Of a DNA stretch of 64,000 nt, positions 39,701 to 54,700 are shown one piece after another. The notes under the pieces are model-generated. The model had not been told where the DNA came from. It searched no databases and worked only from the letters and a program-made list of their open reading frames with translations. The first letter of the stretch is position 1. Every line of letters starts with the position of its first letter. Origin of the DNA: Acridotheres tristis (taxonomy: Eukaryota; Chordata; Aves; Passeriformes; Sturnidae); the NCBI GenBank assembly GCA_037013685.1, contig CM072889.1:12409976-12473975 (forward strand). The letters are read 5' to 3'. The position numbers and the translations under genes are program-made.

Positions 39701-42700
39701 TACTAGTTCTGTATGTTTAGGGAACACTGGCAAACACCATTTTTCCACTTGAGTTTTATTAAGAAGCTTGATTGCAGTATTTAAAAAAAATTATAAAAAA
39801 TATGTTGAAAGTACTTTCTGGAGGTCTCTGATCCACCTCCCCCGCTTGTAGCAAGGACAGTTCCAAAAGTTCAATCAGGCTGTACTGGGTTATATTCTGT
39901 CAAGTTTTAAAAATTCTCAAAGACTCTGTGGTCTCTGGACAATCTGTTCAATCTCATTATGATTTTCTTATTATCCAGGAGGCATATTTTTCAAGTGCAC
40001 AAACTATTATTCAATTTTTTTTTTTAATTAAAGAAAAAAAAAAAAGCGTTATCATTTTAAATTCTACCTCTCTAGAACTAAGAGGGCAGTTACACTTACC
40101 CTTGGATGGAAAGCTATAGCAGTGACAAAGTCTATATGCTGGAAACAGCAAAGACATTCTCTTCTTGATATATGCCATAATCTGACAGTTTTATCCATAG
40201 AAGAAGAAAGCAAGAAATAATTCTGTGAAACAAGAGCATTCCACAGTTATTAACAGACACAAAAGTAACTGGAAATACAGAATTGGATTGGTAGAGCCTT
40301 ACCAACTTCTATGCTGCCATGAAATTCAACATTTTATCTTTTCAGATAAAAAGGTTTGTCCAAATTACTATTACTGATCAGTGCTTTCCTAAAGAGCTGT
40401 ACACTGATCCTTGGGCACAGAAAATTTTCCAGAAGAATCTCAATGAAAATGAATACTTGGAATATAGTCAAAGTATTCAGAGAAGAAATGGCACAACAGA
40501 CTTCAGAGATGCCTGAGATGCTTCAACCAGACTGTGCTCCTAAAAGCACAACTGCATTCCCATGTGGAGAATATCTGAGTAATTCTGATGTGAAACCAGG
40601 TAATTCTCTGATTTCAAAATAGATGTACATATTCAGCAACTTCAGAATGTGTACACTTTGCACAAAAAGAGAAGCATAATGAAGACAAGAAAAGTAGTAA
40701 CACCATAAAACAGAAACCACACAGCTCAATGGAAAATCCTCCCACTCTAAATACTTTACTTTCACTATTGAATACACAACTGTAATTGTTACTGGCTTGG
40801 GTTTTTTTAAGACAACTTTTAATTACACGAGCTCATTTTATTCCAACTATTTCAACTAGAATAAATGCTGCCTTTACAAAACTTCTTTTAACTTCAAGGA
40901 TCGTTTCATATTGCTTAAATGTATGGTTCCAGTGGCAACTGACAACAGAAAACAAGGAAAACACAGAAGAACTGTGCAGCCTGTATTAAGGTGCCTTACT
41001 TTAGACCAGGAAAGATCAAGAAGATCTGCTGTATGGCCTTTGTATTTGCAAAATGGTCGTTGACGAAATGGGGCATTTTTATCATCTGGGTCTTCATCAA
41101 CTCCACTGCAAATCTATGAGAGAAATGTATAGAAATAGTACCAAATATTAGCTGGAAAAATTAACAATGAGGCACTTACTGCTTAAAAAAGTATAAGGAC
41201 AATAACAATTTGAACAAACAATATTGCACTAATAAACAACCGAAGTAAATGTCAAGTACAATGAGCTGTGAAACATCAACCTGAAATTGCAAAATTAAGA
41301 AGTTCTAAATTTTCCTTTTTTCAGCTCTCATTCGGTGGGATCAGTTTGACAGCAACTTAAGCAAACACCTGAAGATAAGCTTTTGGAACAAAGCATATCA
41401 ACCTTAAAAAATGTGTTCCACTTCAGAATATAAGCTGTGAGTTCAGGTTTCCAAGTTTCAAGTGCATATCATTAATGACAACTTCCTAGTGAGAGACTAG
41501 TTCAGAATTAACAAGTGTAAAATAATAATGAAAAAAAAAAGTCCTAGAAGTTCCTATACAAAACCTCTGCAGGAAAAAACAAACCAACCCAACCCCAAAA
41601 AAACCCAACCACTCAAAACAACATCTCCGGTGTGTGTGGCTTAGCAAGCCCACTCATTTACATGAGTTAAGGAACATTGCTGGCCTCCCTGCTTCCCCCT
41701 CTGCCAAAACAACACACGCCAAGTAATGCTACTGCCAAGATCTTCACTTAAACCCTAATTTTGTCATCTGTTTCTTATGCTATTGGAAGCAAAAAATAGA
41801 AAAAACCCATCTTAAATACATTAATTTTAATGGCAAAATTTACTACAGTATCTGAAAACTTTACAAGAGTGTCTGAATACTTTTCTTCAGTCATGTTCCA
41901 TTTTTTTCTACACGGACGTGAAAAATTTAAATATGTCAGGTACCATTATGCTTCTGAGAATCCCATTGCTCACTCTGGCCTTCCTCAGAAAAAGCATCAA
42001 GTGAGACAATTACCACAAGTAATTGTCAGAGATAAAGCACTAAGACAGGAAATTCAATGATGTAGTGTTTTTCCCCTTAGCAATTCACTCAGCAATCTCC
42101 TCTGGCAGGAGGTGACAGCACAGCTATGCAGATTTTGTAATGCTTCAAATTCAGTCATGGGCTTCCTTGCTTGCACCCCTTGTACACAAGATTAACATAT
42201 TTGATTGAAGACATTCATTGATACGACAGTTTGACAAAAAGACACAAGCCAAGAACTCCTTTAATGTGTGTTTGGATAAAGCAACAATGAAGATCTGGAA
42301 TCACAAACCAGACCATCTCTTCCCCTCACAATACCTTGTGTACTTACCCCTGCATCGGTATCAGACTTGGAAGAATTCAGGCTCTCTTGAGAGGGAGAAG
42401 GGGAGACACGGCCTGGAACACAGACAGAAACAACATGCTCAACATCAAGTTCCCAAAAACCCAGCCTTTCTGCTGTTTCAGAGCTCTAGGCATGCATGGA
42501 GAGATACCTTCTGTGTTGTACTTCATTCGCATGTTATTGAAATAGTCAAAGGCATTCTTTAAAACCCATATCCTTACAACGTTGTCCTGCCCTGCAGATG
42601 CCAGTAATCGACCACAGTGAGAAAATTTCATTGTCCAAACAGCACCCTGTCAAAATAAAGAGATGATTGTTTAAGTAACAAAAAGTGCTTTTCTGCATAC

Positions 42701-45700
42701 CAAAAAGACTTTCTACGTCAACTGACATGATTTAGACGTACACAAGATACCACAAGTAAAATAAACTGCAGATCAAAACACTGATAAGTAATTGGTAAGA
42801 CTGCTGGATTGTGCAACACATGTGCAAAAACAGTTCGAAAGAAAAAGCCCACAGGGCAGATGACTGCAAGAGAGGAAATACAGGTCAGCACTACCACAGA
42901 AGTCCATGTAAGATTTGTACAGCTGTCTGAGGGACCCAGAACCTCCTGTTTGTTTTATAGGACCGACAAGTACTTGTAGCTGCACTTGAGGTTTGCATGG
43001 GTTTTTTTTGAAGTAGAAACTGTGCTTGGTTATACCAACTGGCAACCAAATGGGTACTACATATATTTGTTATATTCATAATTGGCATGAGGGCTTTGCA
43101 AAGCCTCTGATGATAACAATTCTTTCTGCATTGCAAAGTCCAAAGAGTTACTAGTCAATAAAACATAACCACACAAGCAGTATCCCATTTCCTCCTGCTA
43201 CTGAATAAAGAGCTACTAGGCATTTGACTCCAACAAGCTCCACCAATTTGGATCAATTTCCTAGGTTTAAGAATACTGGCATGACGGAAACTAACACAGA
43301 TTACCAGCAGGAATGGAAAATTTGGTTGTGGATGACAAGCTTCCAATCTCTGGTCACTGACTGCAGTAGATCATTACTCTCAGCCCAACACTTAGAGATG
43401 AGGGATTGCTTCCAATGTCAGACAGCTGCTGTCAGCAGAAGTTTGGCAAATCAGGAATACTAGAATGTATTCCAGACTCCATAGGGAAGCATGCACACTT
43501 CAAACAGAGATGAATAGGGAGTTTTTCTGCCTCATTCTCCACAGGCATCTCTGCAAATATCCTATCCTGGTTTCTCCCCTCATTATTCTGATCCACATAC
43601 TCTATTAACCTCTCTCAACTTTTGCCTCCAGAACCTATAAGTATTTCTGTTTAATACTTGTGTTCATCTGTCTAACAAACTAATTTATTTACTGCTGAGC
43701 AGGTCAAGCTTGCTGCTCTGTGCTCAGTTCTGGTAGTGGAAAATAGCCCATTTCAGCCTAAAAATAACCTATTTCAGCCTAAAGTTGTAACTGCAGGAAC
43801 TAAAAAAACCGAAATACCATTAAATACCATAACTCTTCAAAGGAGAGCTCTGGAGAATCCCTGATGCCTGTGAGTTTACATGCTTTTCATCCTCTGAAGA
43901 GCTCATCAAACTAGCCAAATTTTCGTATTTTTGCCAGTCTATTATTTACCAGAATTAAGTTTTTCACCGAGAATAAATCTAACAATCATTTTTGGAGGTC
44001 AGCAAGTAGATGAAAATGAAACATTGAATCTCAGGCTGAACAGATTCAGCAAAACCACAGATGGAATTTGAGACCTACCATATGCTCTCCACTGAGATCC
44101 TGAACAACTTTAATTTGTTCAAAATCATAAGGTCCCTTGAAGCCATGTGCTGCTTTGAACTTAACTGGTCTTGTATAGGGCATCCCTTCATCATCACTGG
44201 AAGAGGGATCATCTTGATCTGTGTGAAAGACTAAGAGGAACACAAATTCAGCACTACATATTGCAGCACCCATTTAATCTGTTAGTAAGCTTTTTGGTAG
44301 CAGATTAGTCTTGAATTGACAATTTTTATAAGCAATTTTAAGATCTTAAAGGAAAATAAGAATAGTATTGCATCAAAGCCTAAAAATACATCTGCATTAA
44401 TTTTAAGCTACAGTGAATCCAAACACTGAACACTGAAAATAAGAACTTGTATCAATTTTTGTTCTGCCTCTTCCTTGGCACCTGTCTTGCATTCAGCAGA
44501 TCCTGCACTAAGTGATTTCTGTCAGTTTAATGTATGCTGATAATGAGTCTATTGGTTTCTTCTCTGAGTACACTGGCCTGGTGATTTGCCCATGAAGTAT
44601 AGGAATTGCGAAAGAGCTGTGGCCAACAGCCAGTGGCAAGACAAGACACTGAAGTGCAGCAGCTCCATGGCACTTATCTCAGGCTGTGGTTACACCAGCT
44701 TGCTGCAGCATTAGAAGCCTGTCTGAAATATACACTGATGCAACTGTGTAGGAGAGAGCTCAGTTGTAGTTGGGAAATCTAACAGGAGCTCAAGCTATAT
44801 AAGAATTCTAATTGTGGCACTTCTTGCCAGAAAACTATCTGATTTATTAAAGTAATGAAGACAATCCCTACCTCATCCTTTGCTGGAATAATGTTCCAAA
44901 AATGTGATATTGTGACATTTTGATATCAAAACCTCTTTCTAACAGCACAACAAAGAATCAGAGTATTAAGCTGGTTTAGTTAAAAAGGTCTCTCAACAAT
45001 TACTTTACAAGGATTTATGCTTGTAAAGACCTGGTCGTCTCAAAATGCCTACTAAGTTACAAGGTTCAACTCTAAAAAAATTGTATCACCAACTGTAGAA
45101 CAGTGGAAGAACAGAGCAGTGTATGTTCCTCTGCCAGCTTTGATTCCTAAAAGCACAAGGATAAACTGACTATCCTATTAAAAAAAAAACTGAATGTCAC
45201 TTACCTTCATCTCGAACACTCTTCACCTTATTTACAGCACGTTCACCATATTCTTCAGCAAGGTGCTTTGCTTTCTTTACAGATTTGCCAAGGAACTTTT
45301 TCAGTTGAGTCCTTAAAAGCAAGAGTAGTTTTTCAACACATAATAATGGAAAATTCTCTTTTTTTTTGCTACTATGAATCAATAACTTCGATTTGAAATG
45401 CAATCTTATATTTTCTCATTACTGCTTCTTAAAATAAGCAGTAAATTTAACAGCAGTCATGCAATCTTCAGTTCAACCACAGAGCTACAGGCTTATGTAA
45501 AATCAGGTATCACTTGTAAAGTGATTACTTAAAAGGTAAAAATTGTTCAATAGTCAGAAGGGAAGCTTCAGCTTAGAAAAATAAAATCTGTTTTTTCTTT
45601 CTAGGGAAAGGAAAAAACATAAACCAGCATCTTACGTTTTCTGTTTTAACCTCCCTCCATCGGTGTCAGTTTGCTGTGTCTGCATTTTGTCTTCATCATC

Positions 45701-48700
45701 AGACTGTGCTGCATCATTACTAGGAAATACAGAAGTGACTGTTTAATGGGATATCATAATGAATTTAAATTGAGTGAAACATTAGTAAAATAGGCTCTGC
45801 ATTTTAGGATCCATCTTTATTCCTCTATGTAACACATTGGAAAAACATGGACATTATTTCAATCACTTAATAAACAGGTCTTTCAGTCCTTAGGCATCTT
45901 GATATTAAAGCTACATACACTCTGCAGGTGCCAAAGATACACCATTCCTTGCCACACATTTCCAACTTAAGCTTATAGTGACACTTGGAAAGCTAAGAGC
46001 AGACAAAACACATTAAATTATTAGGAACTAGTAACATGCCACTTTGTTCTCATATCTGGCTTTCCACAGATCAAATAAATTAATAGTTGTTAATTCTGAA
46101 ATAGAAGTTTTTCCACAAAAGAGTTCTAGAGAATTGAGCTTTTCAATAACAAACCAATGCAAAAAACCTAGAAACTGTCTGATGTATAAATTAATACAGG
46201 CCTTTGAAAAGAACATCTACCCTGACACGATTTTCTGATCATTAAGTACGTGTCTTCTTCTATCAAAGATTGCAGAAAGACTCCGTTTTACATATTAGAA
46301 GGATCTAAAGCTCTATTAAGAACAGGTAAACCTCAAAGCAGTCAGTTCAACTAATGACAACAGATCTTCAGAGGTACAGTCTCCTATGAAACAATGAAAA
46401 AGCTACAGGAGGTGGTGGCATGAACAACATCCAGTACTTGAATGTAAGCTGTGTTTATGTCAGCACAGAAGTGGCATTTAGTACATCAAAGGCTAATCAG
46501 AGATCAGTGCATTTTCAGATGTACTTGCTTGTCAAGTTTCAGCAATATCAGCAACTTTTAGTTAACTTGAGAGAAATCAATAAGGAGCCTGGTTCATTGA
46601 GAACTGGGAATTAGCTCAGGTTAGTCAAGACACATGGATTGGGGCTCTTTTTACCTGCATCAGAGCAGCTTCCATTTATGCAAAAACTGTGAGAGCAACA
46701 GCATCTTATGAGCTGAAAGCTCTCATGATTCATACCTGACATATTCTTTAGTTCTCCTCATGATATGCAAAGTCAGAGGATTAATGCCTGTTGGCAACTT
46801 TTCTTCTGCCAAACTCAGAGGTATTTCTTCACCTGTATCAAGGTTTTTTATCATTACACTTGCCAGAATTTCCTATGGGAAAAAATAACATGTGAAATGA
46901 AGAGAACTTGATTAGACTTGAAAATCTGGAGCAAAACAGAAATCATCAAAACTTACAAATTACTTATCTTACTTATCATACTGGGAAGTTCTGTAGCTCA
47001 CTGTATATTTATTTTACAAAGACTAAGTTTAAATTAGCGTGTTAGTGCAAACATTATCAACCACTAGATAAAGATGAACAGTTATATATCACAAGCTTCA
47101 ATTTCATTAATCAGAAATGCAGCTATACAGACATCAACCACTGCCTGACACCTTTCACACTAATATCAAACATATTATGTAATTAAAAGATGTTGCAGTC
47201 TTCCCCTTTCCTACTCCAGCTGCTGTATCTTAGGTTTAGCCAAAGGCAAATTTAACATAGAGAGAAGAGGAATTCAGAACTGACTAGTACCACAAAGGAA
47301 AAGGTTTATTTGGAATATCTCACGAACACTTACATAGTTGCAGCAACAGTTAAAGAAAGCTATACAGTAATAAACACAAATGAAAACTTACAAAAGCCAA
47401 ATAGAATCAGGATAAGTGGAATTATTAACCGAAGAAACAATTTTTTAGTATGAGGAAAATAATTTTCCTATTGCTGACTCTTTCTCCTTTTAGACACATG
47501 ACAAAATACCAGGTTTGCTGGTGTTCCCTCCCATGAAAATCCTCCGAGTTGTTTGCATAGCTACCAAACTTGATGGTATTTCAGGTCTGTTACAGCTCAC
47601 ACTTCCAAAGGCTAATGCCACACATGACTCAGGCATGACAAAGTTCTGAGGTGGACAAAGCCAGCTGTGCCCTCACTCCTATTTGCATTCCTGGTGGCAG
47701 CATGGAGTAGTTCAGAGAACAAGGAGTGAGTGACCTGTGACTATGACAATTCTTTTAACAGACAGGGAAAGCAAGCACAAAGGTGTACCATGTACAGACC
47801 ACAGCCACTGATACCTCATCTGTGAGCTCTCTGCCAGAGTTAGACCTGGGTCTTTGAGGTCCAAGTACTTCATTTGTTGTTTGGCCATCAGCTGCTTTCC
47901 CATTTTCCTGAAATTGTGCAGAAATAGATTACATTATCTCTACTGTAACACTGAAGCAATAGAAAATGTTAGTTATCAACTTTACAACCATTTCCCAATA
48001 CCTGTGCAGTGACGATTTTATCTCCACTAGTTGCACTGGCCAAATCCAAGGAAGGCTGAGAATCTTTGGGCACACCCTCTGTCACTGAACTTGACGTTAA
48101 AAGACCACCGGCTGTGAAGCTGTCTCGAGAAACTGAAGAGATTTATCAGAAAGAAGAGCTTAACACTTGCCATAGGCAAATCCTAACATCAGTTACAGGC
48201 TTGAACACCCTTTCTGACCAGTTTGGTGTTTTTTTAATGATCAACTGCCAGCAAATCTAACTTACAATTATGTATTTCATATACAGTTGGAGGTTCAGGC
48301 ATGATTTCACACCCTAGGCCTCTTAAGGTTAATTAACTTCTTTTTAATAGTCATTTCCCCAGTAACCCAGGACTACTCATTTTCATAAGACCTCAGTCCA
48401 CACGTTGACTTGCATTTCTATGCAAATACAGACCACATTTTATTTGAAGTAAATGTTTTGTAGCTTATGTATTGATTAATCAACTTCTCCTTGCTATAGC
48501 TACAACTATTTTAGTAGCAAGTCTTACTTTACAAGAAAGTCTATGAATGAGGAACACTTCTAAAGGAGAAGGGTGTTACTTCAGTGTAACAAGCTGAGAT
48601 TGTTGAAGGATTTTTTACCCATCAACTAAACTAAAATCACAGGACTGAATGATCCTTCACTCAAAACACAACCAATAGTAACCCTGTATCTAAAATAGAA

Positions 48701-51700
48701 TACTTGCCTTCTAAACCAGGTTTTTGCACTTCAAAATCCAGTTCACTCTTCTTCTTCCGGGGAGGTGGAGCTGGTCGTGCAGGGGGGGGTGGTCTCGGGG
48801 GAGGAACATTTGTGGGAGGCGGGGGCCGGGCCGGGACAGGTTTCTTTGTGCTCGCCACTATGTCAGGCTCTACAGTCAGCTGCCTTGGTGGCTTTGCTGG
48901 GGGCATTTCTTCTGCTGTAGAAAGGTCTTTGGTAGATAAATCTGAAGCCACTTTTTCGATAGTATTTGCCTCTTTCTTGTCTATAATGTCCTCTTTTTTT
49001 GATGTTTCTCCTTGTGCTTCAGTTTCATCCGTTTTATGGTCAGTTGCATTTGCTACTTCTGTTAGTTTATGAGATTCCTGTTGGTCAGAACTAATCAAAA
49101 GCTTCCCAGACTCCAATTCAGCATCTTTACTCACACTCTGATCCTCTGGTTCCCTAGCGTCTTCTGGTAATGGTATTTTAGCAGCCAGTACTTCTGGGAT
49201 ATCACTAATGATTCCTGCTCCAGAAATCCAAGCATTTGCATCTGAAGTTGGAACAGTCAATTCATTTCCTCTAGAAGCTAAAGAATCATCCTCTAGTTGT
49301 TGGGCCTTCTGGCTTTCTTCTATAATACTGTCAATAATCTAGAGAAACAAAACAAAACCATTTTACCAGTCACCAGCAGGCACTTCCTGGGTACCCAAAC
49401 CAGTCAGTCTGCACAATACCCACAAGAACTCTTCCACTGAAAAGTTGTTGTATATACAAAATGCATTTTGTTTAAAAAGACTAGAACCTTGGGGCAGAAA
49501 TGGGCATATTAAAAAGAGAAAACAAAGTGACTAATTTCCAGTCTTCTTTAATATACTTCGAGAGAAAGTTAAGAATCAAAAGCTGTTCACTCTTCAGAGT
49601 TCTCATGTACTAAGTATGATCCTGTACATTACACAAATAATTCAAAACTGGTGAATCCCAAATATGTTCTTAGAACACTTGGTTTGATTTTTCCCCTTTA
49701 GATGAACATTCTTACTAACATTAACAACTAATTCTAACCTATGATAGTTTCAGGATGAATATTGATCATTAAATTATTTAATATTTTTAGTGTGATGCTG
49801 GAAGCTCAAAGTAATATTTAACTAACCTCTTTTGAATCATCTTGTTTCATTTCTCGTACAAAGGTTTCATTTCCAGTTTTGTGTAGCTTATTGTCCATAT
49901 CCTACAGAAGAAAAAGTCATAAGACTATGGTATTAACTTCTTCAGTAAGATTATCTAACAAAAATATAGCTCCAACAAATTAAATAGCATAAAGGACAAG
50001 AAATCTGCCACATTTTCACACATTACTGCTGTCAGATGTTTAAACAGTAATGCTCACTACTCATGAGTAGTACTTCACAGTCATGCACAGAAAGGCTGCA
50101 CACTATGCAACAAAATAGGCAGTCCTAGATATGAGGCTGCAACCACAACTAAAATCAAACTGAAGGCACCATGAAGTTCAGAGAAACAAACACATGTAAT
50201 AATCTGCAGCAAGGAAATTCCATATTAAAATATTTTCTATTTTTTTATTGGCTTTTAGGAAAGGATGCAAGAACTATATAATAGCAACATATAGTAGAAA
50301 CTATTTAGAAATATCCAAGTTAAGGCAGGCAGTTCTATCAAATGGTCACAAATATGCTTCTGAGGTTCTAACACAGAATCTTACATTCTACAATTATTCC
50401 TAATGCACACTGTCTCTTTTAGCCATCAGTCATCTTCATGCAGATCCTTCCAAAATCCAAATAAGCTGAACTGAAAATATTCTATTTGTGAGTAAACATT
50501 TTAATCAATTCCTACAACATTTTAGGTTCAGAACCAGAAGTAGTTTATACCACAGGACACTGCTTTAACCTCAGGTGATATGGACTAGTAAGTACTCTAT
50601 CATACACCTTCCCTTCTACATGAATTGTTACAATCCTAAAGAGTTTGGGTTAGGAAAAAAAAAACCTTTAAAGACCATCTAGTCCAATGAAAGACCACAT
50701 CACTACATTGTCCATAAGCACATATATCAGCAATATCTAAAGTGGAATCTGATGGAATCCTTGACATTAGAAGGGATCTGCACAGATCCAGTAGCCCTCA
50801 AAGCAAAGCCAACTAGACCAGGGTCTTTTCAATCATTTGTTCCTGTTTTTTTGTTTAGAGTGACTGTCTAGTAATGCAAGAAATTTCTCCTTAGATTTGT
50901 CTAGACTCTCAGACAATCAAACAGAATGTCTAGAGCATCCTAACATATTATGTTTGAAACCCCTTCCTGCCCCAAACTCTTGCTGACATCCATCTTGGAG
51001 AGTTCTGATCTACAGAAATGGCATATTGTGCAAAGACAGCTGCAATTATAGAGAAATTCTTCCTCCCTCTCCCCTCCCTCCCCCTCCTACCACAAAGTGT
51101 TTCTAATCTAAATGCAAGCTCTACTTTGCTTTATTACTAAAACCTATCTTCAAATGTATGATGACTTAAATACTTAAGTGTAATCAGTGCCTACAGAAGC
51201 CCATTATATTAATTTCGAATTCTGTTGACATTAAACTCACACACCTATTAAACTTCGGACTTAGGAAACATTTCTTACCCATTCCAAGACAAACTATATC
51301 ATTAGTCACACATTCAATGAACTGATATGATACCAAGTAGAGAAACTACTACTTTTTCCACTTTCAGAAACTTAGCTTTGAACAAGTGATTTAGGAAGAT
51401 ACTTTAAAAATCTAATAGCAACATAGAGAACTTCATAGCTAATAATTCATGAAGAGATTAAAGTTAGTTTTGAAGTGCATTGATTGCATAGAGTTTAGTG
51501 AGAATGATAAAACAACACTGCTCGAAAGGCTTACACATGTAATACTTAATTATTAAAGGGGCATTAAACAGAACACAAAATGGGGAGTAAGGCCCTGTTC
51601 CCTAAGAGGTACAGCAAGATAAGTATCACTGTTTAAATACTATTGATTCAGAGCAGAGTACTGCTGACAGCTCAAACACTGGCTTCACTAGGATTTCCCA

Positions 51701-54700
51701 ACACTGCAGACAAAACTACAAGCCTTTGTTAGATAGAAGTGTTTTACAGCACCACCTTTGGCCCTGTGAGACCAGGAAATGAGTGGTATTTGCACAAGGT
51801 TCCAGCTCCTCACCTATTCACTGTGTGCTGGATTCAGCCCTGCTGTCACTATGCACAGAATACCAATTACCTGCGTGGGAAGTGGCAATGCTGTCTCATT
51901 AAGCTAAATATAGTGTTTTATCTTCACATAACCTAGAGGGGAGCTTCTGAAGTACAAACATTAAGATTTTTCTTATTTTGGAGACAAAAGAGAGCACAAT
52001 CAACTATTTCACTTAAATCAGGACCAAAACCCAGGTGGCTGCAGAAGCTTGCTTATTACTCACAAATCAGTTGAAAGAGGACAGTTTAGTAATCATATAC
52101 AGCTTAATTAAACTGCACGTACACATGTCAATAAAATGAGCTTCAAGACACTGTAACATACCCTAAATAAAAGGAAAACTGGAATTTCAAGACACACACA
52201 CTTGCTACCTACAGCAAGGAAAGTCTGTAATTTCCTCCGTGTGCAGATGTCAGGACTACTGCAGCACATCTACATTAGGTGGAAATACTCAACCCTGTGT
52301 TCATCAACAAGCACTTGACTGATTCTAAGAAGAAACTCACCTTTACTACATGGGTTTCAACTTTTGTTGGTGACCTGTTAGAAAGAGAAGACAGACTTAG
52401 GTAGAGTTCAAAGACAGTAGGCTTTGTTTTAAACAGTCTATAACACAGCCTTCCTTTGCAGGAACTGTATATTTGATAATTTAGATGAGCAACAAAGTGA
52501 ATGTTTTTCACATCACTTCTGTACAAGTTCCCTACTCTATGCCCCACACAGATCCACAGCTTCTACAAACTCTGAGAGTTTGTCAGTAGAATCTTCTAGA
52601 AATCACCTTTGTGGCCCTTTTCTAACAAAAAGATGTTATTCCAAGTACAAAACTAAAAACATTTTGCATTACAGATAATTTTAAATTAGCATGTGTATGC
52701 CAAGCATCGGGTGTACACTAAAGAAACAAAAACTCTTAGAAAGCTGAAGCACAAACACTCCAGTACCCTCCAAATCAAGTGCCCAAATCCTAATCCATAA
52801 GAGTTGGCACTATCACAGCCACTCTGCCCTTCAGAGTCTGTAGCAAAACTAAGATCTTGTTTCTAATCAGGACATTTGGTATAAATAGAGACAAAATACA
52901 TTGTAACAGGAAGGAACCGGTGTGCACTACTTTCCAAAATACACAGTGCCAAACAGTGACTTTGCATTAGCAACCACTCACACACCACCTCTCCCAACAC
53001 TAATTACATGAAAGAGCTAGCTATCTTAGGGGAATGGAATCAAATAATTACTTCTTGTCAAGTCAATTCAATTAGTGGATGGTCAGCTTTTATTATATCC
53101 TGAACTTACATCTTCTAAAAGACTTTCAGAATTCTGGAAGATATTTAAATACTGAGTCACACTGCTTACTCTGACTACAGAATCTTACTGATACATAAGG
53201 GAAAGGTTGGACTAGATGATTTCTCCAGAGTTCTTCCACCCTGGAACGTTCTATGATTTTATCAGTTTGTCAGTCACAAACAGAGACAAAGTTACAGACT
53301 AATTCTGTATAAGCTTACTACCAAATGAATCACCTGGATTGCACACACATCCCAGATATACAATCTGAACCCCAAGTATCACCTGGCACCAAGCAATACA
53401 GACAAATATCGACATCTCAGGCTCATTTGCCCCTCCTGCCTCCAAAATCGTTTTAAGGAACAATAGCGCCTGAAAAAATCCACAATTATTTCCATTTGGT
53501 TTTAAAGAATTTCAGCTCTCTTTTTACCCTTTGGAAGCACTTAATCACAAAAAGCAAAGATTTCATTTATAAACAGAGCTAAGTAAACAAGAAAGTACAG
53601 TGGATTGGTACATAAAAACTCTATCATTGCCGCTAATTTAATATGTTACACTGAGATGCTTCTGTCCAAATATTAACTTCAGGAACACAATACCTGTGAC
53701 ATTGTTTTGAGGTATAATCCTCCTAGAAAGCTCTAACCCCAATGTGCAAAAAAGGAGAAAAAATAATATTTTGACCAGAAAAATCAAGAATATTTTTTTG
53801 CCTCACAAAATACATTACTGGGAAAGGCTGCAGCCTGTGTGGGATTTCTGTTTACTGAAATATTTTCAGTTCCACTATCGACTCTTGGATTTCCTTAGGA
53901 GTGGCAGAAATGTGTCACAGTTCATGAAATCTATGAGATGACTTTAACAATGAAACATATTTATAATTACAATATTAATGCCTGGGCTTCAGCCAGGGTC
54001 CTATTATACAAGACACTGCTTAGACTTAACAACCTAAATAAGACAAATCCTTCAACTGCAAATCGATATTTCAGTTTTCTACTGTGACACTTCCCACTAA
54101 TTAGCCCCTCGCTTTCTGGTACAGGCAACTCATTCCTACTCTGGTTACACAAAATAGGAGGTTCACTACTGTTTCAGACTTCTTCAGCTAATTAGTTTTG
54201 CAGAAAATCTACACTCAAACAAAACCAGATGTTACTTTCCACGCTCAGGCTACTCAGCTACCTTGGGAAAATGGTGCTTGAGTGATAAGGGTTACAGAAC
54301 TAGCAGGTGTAGAACACAACATCGTGCTGATAGCTTGACATAACCCACACACACGCAATTAAAGAGAAGCTTTACCAAGGAACTGACATGCTTTTAAAAT
54401 ACTATGAAACTTCCAGAAGTGTTTGCCAAAAAGTCCCTTTCAGATCAGTTTGTAATACAGCCAGGTAAGTTCAGTGGCTTGCCTGAGAGGACTTGAGCTG
54501 TGTCTGTCAGCACCACGGCTCCCTGAGCCGTGAGCAGTTACTGCTCATGTGCTACTGTGTTTACACAAAGGCAGCCAGCTCGGTAACTGAAATCTTCTGT
54601 AGCTCAACATGACTCTGGAATGGTCTTGTCTTCCCAACCACCTGAACTTACAGACTTCTCCACGTTCTCCAGTTTTAGTTTAAGTCCATGAGTTTTCTGG

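Larger units (their letters stand above)
37343..48001 (-). other. WDR44: WDR44 introns 5-18 (between listed exons)
   Basis: Gaps over 300 bases (for example 41114-42347, 42647-44078, 44231-45204, 45720-46735 and 46873-47814) hold AT-rich intron sequence. I see no further exon, RNA gene or recognisable mobile element. Confidence 0.6.
48133..52340 (-). other. WDR44: WDR44 introns 2-4 (between listed exons)
   Basis: Intron 4 (48133-48707) and intron 3 (49339-49826) look ordinary. Intron 2 (49902-52340) holds old CR1 pieces near 50.7 kb and a pyrimidine run near 51.07 kb. No added coding exon is seen. Confidence 0.6.
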
